From Deltaproteobacteria bacterium (lineage in GTDB: Bacteria > Desulfobacterota > G020345765), in NCBI GenBank assembly GCA_030616835.1, contig JAUWWP010000201.1, positions 1 through 5,612 of the forward strand: DNA of 5,612 nucleotides. Direction: 5' to 3'. The position numbers were made by a program, and so were the translations under genes. Positions 1 to 4,653 of this stretch are shown piece after piece (the first letter of the stretch is position 1; every line of letters begins with the position of its first letter). Under the pieces are notes generated by a model. It ran no database searches. It saw only the letters and a program-made list of their open reading frames with translations, and had not been told where the DNA came from.

Positions 1-27
1 CCAGACCATTTTAATAAAGGTCATCAT
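1..27 (-). CDS. Start of a truncated downstream gene, probably ABC transporter permease (FtsX/LolC-E type)
   Basis: Only nine codons are visible, reading M-M-T-F-I-K-M-V-W before the window ends. The ATG at 27-25 overlaps the TGA of the LolA-like gene (ATGA overlap), and AGAGG sits 8 bases upstream as a ribosome binding site, so this is a translationally coupled next gene in the same operon. The product is inferred: genes for LolA-like sorting proteins of this type are commonly followed by MacB/FtsX-family permeases, whose N-termini often begin with a short stretch such as F-x-K-x-x-W before the first membrane helix. Nine residues cannot prove this. Confidence 0.45.
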
Positions 28-779
28 TGCCCTAACCTCTTAAGCTCTCCCAGTGAAAAGATATCCTTTTTGGTTACTGGATTGAAGTCCAGTACATGGT
101 ATTTGATCCTGGTCTGGTGTTTGTCTTTTTTTAAGTTCTTCATGACCATCTCCAGAGGAACCTCCCTACCGGAGACCGGCTTGATGTTTGAGAAAGTGAG
201 AAGCTTTACCATTTCGCCCTTCTCGTTGTAGAGTTCCTCCCTTAATGGAACATAGCCTCTTTTCCTTATCCAGATTATGATCTTTCCCCAGACCACCGCC
301 GCCTCCGGCTTCGGATCGCACTGGATTACAAAAACCTCCTCCCCGTCCACTTTCTCATCTTTAATATGGATGTGATTATAATCCACCACAATGGAGTCTG
401 CCTTTACCAGGTCATCGTTGGTAAAATCGCTACCCATCCAGGATTGCATCATCATCGAAGGGGGGATTTTTATGACTCTATTGACTTTAGGCAGGTAGTT
501 CCACATCTCATGACCTATCTTTAGCGAGCCGATCCCCTTCTCCTTGGCGGGAGATGTGATGAAAACGAGCGCCTTCTCAGTTCCCTCGGTCCAGGCCTTC
601 ATCTTAAGGGTTCTCTCCCAGTGGGGCCTTACTATGCTCATCTCGAGTTCTGAATAGCTCTTGGTGCCCCGCAGCAATTCATCTGACTTTCTAACTATAT
701 CCTCCGGAGTAAGCTCCGATGCCCAGGCCCAATTATTTAAAGAGAGCATTAGAAACCCTAAAAAAAGAGCCTTATTCAT
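24..779 (-). CDS. LolA-like outer membrane lipoprotein-sorting protein, exported
   Basis: A 251-aa periplasmic protein of the LolA_like type (outer membrane lipoprotein-sorting protein family), expected to carry lipoprotein or another lipidated or hydrophobic cargo between membranes. Residues 1-20 form a Sec signal peptide (short basic start, hydrophobic core, A-W-A cleavage site before SELTPED) with no lipobox cysteine, so the mature protein should be soluble. The family-typical central block is at about residues 80-125: KGIGSLKIG, then EMWNYLPKVNRV, IPPSMMMQSWMGSDFTNDDL. The rest is an alternating beta-strand pattern fitting a LolA-style half barrel. I chose the ATG at 779 because GGAGGA (792-787) lies 7 bases upstream and the signal peptide then begins at once; the ATG at 794 overlaps that site and would add five charged residues. 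The gene is coupled to a downstream gene that is probably an ABC permease, which suggests a dedicated export operon. Cargo is unknown. Confidence 0.88.
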   Translation of the reverse strand: MNKALFLGFLMLSLNNWAWASELTPEDIVRKSDELLRGTKSYSELEMSIVRPHWERTLKMKAWTEGTEKALVFITSPAKEKGIGSLKIGHEMWNYLPKVNRVIKIPPSMMMQSWMGSDFTNDDLVKADSIVVDYNHIHIKDEKVDGEEVFVIQCDPKPEAAVVWGKIIIWIRKRGYVPLREELYNEKGEMVKLLTFSNIKPVSGREVPLEMVMKNLKKDKHQTRIKYHVLDFNPVTKKDIFSLGELKRLGQ

Positions 780-786
780 ATTTTTA

Positions 787-792
787 TCCTCC
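787..792 (-). promoter_or_regulatory. Ribosome binding site that fixes the LolA-like start
   Basis: GGAGGA on the minus strand lies 7 bases before the ATG at 779. It overlaps the alternative upstream ATG at 794, so that longer start is unlikely to be used. Confidence 0.8.
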
Positions 793-850
793 AAAAAATG
801 CGGTTCTTTCCCTCAGATAAACATATCTTTTTATAAAATAAAATTCTAAA

Positions 851-878
851 TATCTATATTGTATTGTAATGTATTCAA
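851..878 (-). promoter_or_regulatory. Weak candidate promoter for the LolA-like operon
   Basis: On the minus strand TTGAAT (878-873) is followed after 16 bases by TAGATA (856-851) in very AT-rich DNA about 75 bases upstream of the ATG. Several other AT-rich hexamers could serve equally well, so this is only a suggestion. Confidence 0.25.
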
Positions 879-939
879 AGATGATGGTCAAGCAAACCTA
901 ATAGCTGGAGTTTCCCCGAAAATTCGGTATTGACTCTTT

Positions 940-1002
940 ATTCCCCTCCCCTAGTGGGAGGGGACTTGCCCCGATGGACATCGGGGTAAAGGGAGGGGGA
1001 TA
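940..1002. repeat. G/C-rich palindromic intergenic element with a nested hairpin
   Basis: The element contains several inverted repeats. CCCCTCC (943-949) pairs with GGAGGGG (957-963) over a 7-base loop. CCCCGAT (969-975) pairs with ATCGGGG (980-986) over a GGAC loop. The left arm can instead pair with GGGAGGGG at 991-998, closing a larger three-way structure. It sits in an otherwise AT-rich divergent intergenic region. The 969-987 hairpin recurs with two changes at 4629-4647. There is no T-run next to it in either direction, so it does not look like a simple terminator. It resembles the short, dispersed palindromic repeats of environmental genomes; genome copy number cannot be seen here. Confidence 0.7.
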
Positions 1003-1044
1003 GAAAAAATGCTACAACGCAAATTCCTTTTGAGAGAAAATTTC

Positions 1045-1073
1045 TTGCTCTCTGAGTAAATTTTTAGTATAAT
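1045..1073 (+). promoter_or_regulatory. Sigma70-like promoter for the UlaA-family gene
   Basis: TTGCTC (1045-1050), a 17-base spacer and a perfect TATAAT (1068-1073) predict a start of transcription near 1080, about 105 bases ahead of the gene at 1186. An imperfect inverted repeat, GAGAG (1032-1036) and CTCTC (1048-1052), overlaps the -35 region and could be an operator; that is inference from symmetry only. The long leader contains a small ORF and a hairpin. Confidence 0.55.
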
Positions 1074-1079
1074 GAAAAA

Positions 1080-1172
1080 ATGATTATGCAGGCAAAAAAG
1101 GAGAGGTCCACTGAGGAAGTGGATGAAAAGAGATTTGTATCGCCTAAAGGAGTAAAGATAGGGAAAGAGTGA
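1080..1172 (+). CDS. Possible 30-codon leader ORF upstream of the UlaA-family gene
   Basis: The frame from ATG 1080 (second ATG at 1086) to TGA 1170-1172 encodes a 30-residue, highly charged peptide rich in Lys and Glu, beginning MIMQAKKERSTEE. Its stop codon is immediately followed by the strong ribosome binding site of the 1186 gene, so translation could be coupled. The predicted transcription start falls almost on the first ATG, so it would be leaderless or have a very short leader; no ribosome binding site is visible. I do not recognise the peptide. It may be chance, since the region could simply be untranslated leader. Confidence 0.25.
   Translation: MIMQAKKERSTEEVDEKRFVSPKGVKIGKE
1107..1123 (+). 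other. Small hairpin in the 5' leader
   Basis: TCCACT (1107-1112) and AGTGGA (1118-1123) form a perfect 6-bp stem with a 5-base purine loop GAGGA that resembles a Shine-Dalgarno core. It lies inside the leader of the UlaA-family gene, about 60 bases before its start. A regulatory role is possible, but the stem is short enough to be chance. Confidence 0.3.
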
Positions 1173-1185
1173 AAAGGAGGTTGTT

Positions 1186-2451
1186 ATGCGTTTAATCAAC
1201 TTATTTAATAACATTGTGCTCAGTGATGCTGCGGTTTTCCTGGGTATAATTGTTTTGCTGGGATTAGTTCTGCAAAGAAGGCCATTCTCGCAGGTGATCA
1301 GCGGCCTACTGAAAATGTTAATCGGGTATTTTATTGTGGTTATGGGAACTCAGCTCATTTCCGAACTACTTTTCAGCCTTCAGACAATGGTCCATCATAG
1401 CTTCCCGGGCAAGGGGATCGCAGCCGACCTGAATGGTCTCAAGGGATTTGTAAGTAAATACCGGGCTAACGAACTGTCCCTGGTTATAGTCATCGGCTTT
1501 ATCATCAACATCGTTATTGCTCGTTTCACACCCTGGAAGTATATCTTTCTCACTGCTCCCCAAATCTATTTAATGGGTGCATTTCTCACTGGAGTTCTCG
1601 GGCGTAGCGGGATGAGAGGATTCCCTCTAATTATCCTGGGATCCATCATTCTGGGTTGTTTGCTCGCAGGCATGCCTGCTTTGGCCCAGCCCTGGGTGAG
1701 AAAGATAAATGGGAAGAATGACTTCGCTTTAGGTCACTTCGGCGTTTTGGGTTACCTCGCTTCGGCATACCTCGGTCGCTGGCTGGGCGATCCCACCAGT
1801 TCCATTGAGGAGGTCAGGTTCACCGAAGGCCTCAGTTTCCTGAAAGATAAAATTTTATTTATTGCCTCTGCGATGGCAATCATCTTTATCTTCATCGCTC
1901 TCAATGTTGGGGGAGGCAAAGTTATGGGGAAGGGAAACCAGAATTACCTGCTATTTTCCCTGCTCCAGGGACTAAAATTTGCCGCCTGCTTTGCTATCAT
2001 TCTATGGGGGGTGAAGATGATGCTTACTGAGATTATTCAGGCATTCCCCGGAATCAGCGGAAAGCTTGCCCCCGGTGCTCTTCCTGCTCTGGACTGCTAT
2101 GTTCTATTTCCTCTGGCCCCGAGGGCGGCCTGTGTTGGCTTTCTCATGAGTATGGTGGGCGGAATCATTGGGATGTATCTTTTTGGTTGGTTCGGGCTTA
2201 CAGTTTTTCTGCCCACCCTGATCTTTCATTTTTATGGAGGTGCAACCGCCGGGATCTTTGGCAATGCCACCGGAGGGAGAAGGGGGGCAGTGGTAGGTGC
2301 CCTGGCCCACGGCTTGATCGTTTCTCTTCTGGCTGCCCTATTAGCCTTGATGATCCATAAGGCAGGATTTACTACTACTAATACCTTCGAGTTTGCTGAT
2401 TATGGGGTGGTAGGGAGTATTCTGGGAGCTATTGTCTGGCTGTTTAAGTAA
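1186..2451 (+). CDS. ulaA: UlaA-family membrane transporter (PTS ascorbate EIIC-like, EIIC-GAT), orphan
   Basis: A 421-aa polytopic inner-membrane protein of the UlaA/SgaT family, which in enteric bacteria imports L-ascorbate coupled to phosphorylation by separate EIIB and EIIA proteins. About ten or eleven hydrophobic segments are visible, starting near residues 13-30 and 40-60 and ending at 405-420. Family hallmarks are FPGISGKLAPGALPALDC (287-304, with the conserved Asp303), PLAPRAACVGF (309-319) and GGATAGIFGNATGGRRGA (351-368). It is somewhat shorter than E. coli UlaA (about 465 aa), mainly at the C-terminus. AAGGAGG ends 5 bases before the ATG, so the start is secure. No EIIA or EIIB gene adjoins it: upstream is a divergent operon, downstream a convergent tRNA. 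From memory of E. coli UlaA, the H-Q-Q-Q segment aligns with HFGV (184-187) here and the G-H-I-M-F-Q-Q segment with APQIYLM (124-130), so ligand or mechanism may differ. The family call is firm; ascorbate as substrate is not. Confidence 0.85.
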   Translation: MRLINLFNNIVLSDAAVFLGIIVLLGLVLQRRPFSQVISGLLKMLIGYFIVVMGTQLISELLFSLQTMVHHSFPGKGIAADLNGLKGFVSKYRANELSLVIVIGFIINIVIARFTPWKYIFLTAPQIYLMGAFLTGVLGRSGMRGFPLIILGSIILGCLLAGMPALAQPWVRKINGKNDFALGHFGVLGYLASAYLGRWLGDPTSSIEEVRFTEGLSFLKDKILFIASAMAIIFIFIALNVGGGKVMGKGNQNYLLFSLLQGLKFAACFAIILWGVKMMLTEIIQAFPGISGKLAPGALPALDCYVLFPLAPRAACVGFLMSMVGGIIGMYLFGWFGLTVFLPTLIFHFYGGATAGIFGNATGGRRGAVVGALAHGLIVSLLAALLALMIHKAGFTTTNTFEFADYGVVGSILGAIVWLFK

Positions 2452-2477
2452 GAGTGATTTCGGGCCTTTTCTTATAG

Positions 2478-2552
2478 CGTCCCCGACGGGATTTGAACCC
2501 GTGTTCCAGGCTCGAAAGGCCTGTGTCCTTGGCCAGACTAGACGACAGGGAC
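2478..2552 (-). tRNA. trnE: tRNA-Glu, anticodon UUC
   Basis: The minus strand folds as a complete 75-base cloverleaf. The acceptor is GTCCCTG/CGGGGAC (one G-T pair), the D arm begins GTCT, the anticodon stem CAGGC/GCCTG encloses loop CTTTCGA with anticodon TTC at 2516-2514, and the T arm is ACGGG-TTCAAAT-CCCGT. The discriminator is G and no CCA is encoded (the next bases are CTA), so CCA must be added after transcription. It is convergent with the UlaA-family gene. Confidence 0.96.
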
Positions 2553-2563
2553 AGCATTGATAA

Positions 2564-2592
2564 ATTTAACATACCTTAATGCGCAATTGCAA
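2564..2592 (-). promoter_or_regulatory. Candidate promoter of tRNA-Glu
   Basis: On the minus strand TTGCAA (2592-2587), a 17-base spacer and TTAAAT (2569-2564) place transcription start about 5-7 bases before the tRNA 5' end. Confidence 0.45.
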
Positions 2593-2619
2593 GCTTTTGT
2601 CACTAAAGCCCCATTTTTC

Positions 2620-2649
2620 TTGCAATATCACACAATTTTGTTATATATT
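2620..2649 (+). promoter_or_regulatory. Candidate promoter of the 165-aa hypothetical gene
   Basis: TTGCAA (2620-2625) is followed by TATATA (2642-2647, spacer 16) or TATATT (2644-2649, spacer 18). A start near 2655 would leave about 20 bases of leader before the ATG at 2674. This supports the shorter start, because codons upstream of 2674 would then lie inside the promoter. Confidence 0.45.
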
Positions 2650-2673
2650 TTTTATATAAGAGTTAACAGAGTA

Positions 2674-3171
2674 ATGAAGCTTAGTGCTGAAGAAATAGAA
2701 AAAGAATTAGCGCAAAAACTTGAAGATGATTTGAAAGAAGTCGGTTTGCGCCCTGATGACCCAGAATTCTGGGAAAAATATGAAATAACTGAAGTTCCGG
2801 GATTAAGGGATATTTCGGAGGGTATACATATAAGAAAGGTGGAGCAGGAAAAATCTGGACTGCCAGAAGAATGGATCGGGTCATGGATATATGCAACCAA
2901 TAAAAAGGTTTACAAAAAAAGATTAAGAGAGGGTTATGAAGTTGTTGCCCTTCATCCGGAATATAAGGTACCTTGTTTGTTTAAGCCTGTAAAAGCTGAA
3001 GAAAAAAGCGGTGAGTGGTTCTGGTCTCCCGAAAAAAGAGAAAAAAGAAAAGCTAAAATGTATGAATGGTTTTTACCCCCAATCGAAGGAAAAATGGAAT
3101 TTGATGTTAATAAATGGGATGGATGGTTTGTACCTCCAATTGAGAAAAAAAATAAAGAAAAAGGAGATTAA
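2674..3171 (+). CDS. Hypothetical 165-aa charged protein with three W-F-x-(P/S)-P motifs
   Basis: I do not recognise a family. The N-terminus (about 2-25) is an amphipathic, Glu/Lys-rich helix, followed by RPDDPEFWEKYEITEVPG. The C-terminal third repeats a short motif three times: GEWFWSPEK (113-121), YEWFLPPIEGK (130-140) and DGWFVPPIEKK (149-159), with the Trp-Phe pairs 17 and 19 residues apart and basic linkers between. There is no signal peptide or membrane segment with this start, so it should be cytoplasmic. The open frame extends to ATG 2557, but the extra 39 codons are hydrophobic, run through a likely promoter and lie 5 bases from the tRNA-Glu gene, so I start at 2674. Its ribosome binding site is weak (AAGAG or AGAG). 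By eye it is more A/T-rich than maf and yggS. It is followed 65 bases later by the phasin-like gene on the same strand. Confidence 0.65.
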   Translation: MKLSAEEIEKELAQKLEDDLKEVGLRPDDPEFWEKYEITEVPGLRDISEGIHIRKVEQEKSGLPEEWIGSWIYATNKKVYKKRLREGYEVVALHPEYKVPCLFKPVKAEEKSGEWFWSPEKREKRKAKMYEWFLPPIEGKMEFDVNKWDGWFVPPIEKKNKEKGD

Positions 3172-3221
3172 CTTTTTCTTGGAAATATGATACAAATTGA
3201 CAGTAAGCTTTCCTGATAAGA

Positions 3222-3228
3222 AAAGGAG
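3222..3228 (+). promoter_or_regulatory. Ribosome binding site of the phasin-like gene
   Basis: AAAGGAG lies 8 bases before the ATG at 3237 and supports that start. Confidence 0.75.
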
Positions 3229-3236
3229 AATACAAG

Positions 3237-3623
3237 ATGGCTAAGAGAAAGAACATCAGAAAGATCCTGAGGCAGAGGGTAGACAATCTTTCTACTGAAA
3301 TAAGCACCTTGGTTGATAGCAAAACATCAACGGCGGTAGAAAAGGCAAGGGCGGGTGCTGAGAAACTTTTGAGAAGAAATCTGAGGGCGGCCCTAAAGAC
3401 TTTCGGGGTCCCTACCAAGGATGACCTGAGAAAACTCAGTCTCAGGGTAGCATCCATTGATAAGAGAATGGATAAGCTGCTTAGAAGAAGTCCGAGCAGA
3501 AAAGCGAGAGCAATTGCCGGGGCTAAGAGAGTCTGTAAAGTCAGGGGATGTAATGAGCCCTATCGGAGTAAAGGATATTGTGAGAGGCATTATCAGCAGT
3601 GGAGGCGGAGGAGGCTAAAATAG
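3237..3623 (+). CDS. Phasin-like basic helical protein with C-terminal Cys/His zinc-knuckle-like motif
   Basis: A 128-aa, strongly basic protein in two parts. Residues about 5-85 are predicted to be almost all helix; the segment LRAALKTFGVPTKDDLRKL (49-67) followed by heptad-like RVASIDKRMDKLL (70-82) resembles the C-terminal coiled-coil region of phasin/granule-associated and related proteins, where a G-V-P-T-(K/R)-(D/E) turn precedes the coil. Residues 100-118 contain C-x4-C-x9-C-x2-H (C100, C105, C115, H118) within VCKVRGCNEPYRSKGYCERHY, likely a small zinc site; similar C...GC...rGyC..HY modules occur at the ends of many small bacterial and phage proteins. The tail is QQWRRRRLK. Basicity and zinc ligands would suit nucleic-acid binding, but that is inference. 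The ribosome binding site is good. The neighbour upstream is the unrecognised 165-aa gene; downstream is the convergent tRNA-Lys. Confidence 0.75.
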   Translation: MAKRKNIRKILRQRVDNLSTEISTLVDSKTSTAVEKARAGAEKLLRRNLRAALKTFGVPTKDDLRKLSLRVASIDKRMDKLLRRSPSRKARAIAGAKRVCKVRGCNEPYRSKGYCERHYQQWRRRRLK

Positions 3624-3664
3624 GATTACTTTCTAATTTTGGATTTTCCTTTGGAGAAATTGAA

Positions 3665-3737
3665 TGAGCCGCCCGGGGCTCGAACCCGGGGCCCTCGGCT
3701 TAAAAGGCCGATGCTCTACCTACTGAGCTAGCGGCTC
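3665..3737 (-). tRNA. trnK: tRNA-Lys, anticodon UUU
   Basis: The minus strand folds as a 73-base cloverleaf. The acceptor GAGCCGC/GCGGCTC is fully paired, the D arm is GCTC-AGTAGGTA-GAGC, the anticodon stem TCGGC/GCCGA encloses loop CTTTTAA with anticodon TTT at 3704-3702, and the T arm is CCGGG-TTCGAGC-CCCGG. The discriminator is A and no CCA is encoded (TTC follows). It is convergent with the phasin-like gene, 41 bases beyond that gene's stop. Confidence 0.97.
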
Positions 3738-3954
3738 ACTTAAAATTTTACGATTGAAATCATTAAGTCTTTCTTAAGATTTTTTTCTATCTTCCTTTAA
3801 GCGTCGTTAGTTCCTTTAACCCCATTTGCCTTACTTCAAACTGCATTATTGTATTTTATGTATTTTAGATTATAACATAATAATCTCACTGTCAACCCGC
3901 AATCTTGGGAAGCCCAGCCAAAATTTGAAAATAGTTGTTTTTTCCTTTAGTTGC

Positions 3955-3983
3955 TTGACAAATATAAAAAAATACATTAAGAT
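3955..3983 (+). promoter_or_regulatory. Sigma70-like promoter of maf-yggS
   Basis: A perfect TTGACA (3955-3960), a 17-base spacer and TAAGAT (3978-3983) sit in A/T-rich DNA and would start transcription near 3990, about 35 bases before the maf ATG. The TATAAT a few bases later (3984-3989) is 23 bases from the TTGACA and has no matching -35 of its own. Confidence 0.6.
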
Positions 3984-4024
3984 TATAATAGAAAGTAATA
4001 AATTCATAGCTAATTTAAAAATTA

Positions 4025-4627
4025 ATGAGCCAATTGATCTTAGCTTCAGCCTCACCCCGGAGAAAGGAACTACTTCGGCAGGTGGGACTGGATTTTACCT
4101 CTATCCCCAGTAGGATCGAGGAAGGAATAAGGGGAGGGGAAGATTTCCGGCATTATCCAGAGCGCATAAGCTTAGAAAAGGCGTTGAGCGTTGCTGAAGG
4201 GCTTCCGCAGCCAAAGGGCTGCTGGGTGATCGCTGCCGATACAGTCGTTCTCATTGACTCAGAGATCCTGGGCAAGCCCAGGGGTCCAGAAGAGGCCCGG
4301 AGCATGCTTGAGAGGCTAAGCGGCAGGGAGCATCTGGTTATTACCGGCTTCAGTGTAGTTGACGCAAGGAGTAAAGATTTCACCCAGCGGTCGGTAGAAA
4401 GTTGGGTTAAGCTAAAAAGACTTGTTTCCGAGGAGATCGAGGGTTATCTAAAAACCCGGGAACCATTTGATAAGGCAGGAGGATATGCCGTTCAGGGCAT
4501 AGGCTCCTTTATGGTGGAGAGGATCAACGGCTCTTACACTAATGTGGTGGGCCTTCCTATCTGCGAACTAATTCAGGTCCTGAGGGAAATAAGGGCGATA
4601 GATCTATTTGAGAGATACTTGTCCTGA
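4025..4627 (+). CDS. maf: Maf family nucleoside triphosphate pyrophosphatase (dTTP/UTP type)
   Basis: A 200-aa cytoplasmic Maf protein, which hydrolyses non-canonical or excess nucleoside triphosphates to monophosphate and pyrophosphate. Family motifs are in order and intact: LILASASPRRKELL (4-17, the nucleotide-binding start), AADTVV (70-75, with the catalytic acidic Asp72), ILGKP (81-85), LSGREHLVITG (98-108), EPFDKAGGYAVQGIG (146-160), and FMVERINGSYTNVVGLP (162-178). The INGSYTNVVGLP ending resembles the YhdE (dTTP/UTP) branch rather than the YceF (m7GTP) branch; this is from memory of the families. The start at 4025 is set by alignment to the conserved N-terminus, although no Shine-Dalgarno sequence is visible in the A/T-rich leader. 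Its last two codons (TTG TCC) and TGA stop lie at the edge of a palindromic repeat (4620-4653). yggS follows directly, so the two are probably one operon. Confidence 0.95.
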   Translation: MSQLILASASPRRKELLRQVGLDFTSIPSRIEEGIRGGEDFRHYPERISLEKALSVAEGLPQPKGCWVIAADTVVLIDSEILGKPRGPEEARSMLERLSGREHLVITGFSVVDARSKDFTQRSVESWVKLKRLVSEEIEGYLKTREPFDKAGGYAVQGIGSFMVERINGSYTNVVGLPICELIQVLREIRAIDLFERYLS

Positions 4628-4653
4628 GCCCCGATGGGCATCAGGGTCGAAGG
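4620..4653. repeat. Palindromic repeat spanning the maf stop and yggS start
   Basis: TGTCCTGAGC (4620-4629) and CGAAGG (4648-4653) match the core of the terminal element at 5520-5540, but here the 5-base centre is replaced by an 18-base near-palindrome. The central CCCCGATGGGCATCAGGGT (4629-4647) matches 969-987 at 17 of 19 positions; its stem has one C-A mismatch (4632/4643). The maf TGA (4625-4627) and the upstream yggS ATG (4634) both lie inside it. Confidence 0.7.

Noticed and set aside
951..1214. 87-codon open frame on the minus strand
   Set aside because: It runs through the leader of the UlaA-family gene and the palindromic element, has no coding character or ribosome binding site, and overlaps the start of a clear gene.
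2557..2673. N-terminal extension of the 165-aa gene to ATG 2557
   Set aside because: It begins 5 bases from the tRNA-Glu 5' end, crosses promoter-like sequences on both strands, and encodes an unrelated hydrophobic stretch.
3197..3202. TTGACA upstream of the phasin-like gene as a promoter
   Set aside because: No -10-like hexamer lies 16-18 bases downstream; the spaced position falls on the ribosome binding site.
2478..3737. att-like duplication between the two tRNA genes
   Set aside because: The only similarity is the T arm that all tRNAs share; no integrase is present.
3763..3787. TTAAG/CTTAA hairpin followed by a T-run as a terminator
   Set aside because: The stem is only five pairs, mostly A-T, and no plus-strand gene ends just upstream; the 3623 gene is separated from it by an antisense tRNA.
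3826..4113. 95-codon plus-strand frame ahead of maf
   Set aside because: It crosses the maf promoter and overlaps the conserved maf N-terminus in another frame; its composition is that of A/T-rich intergenic DNA.
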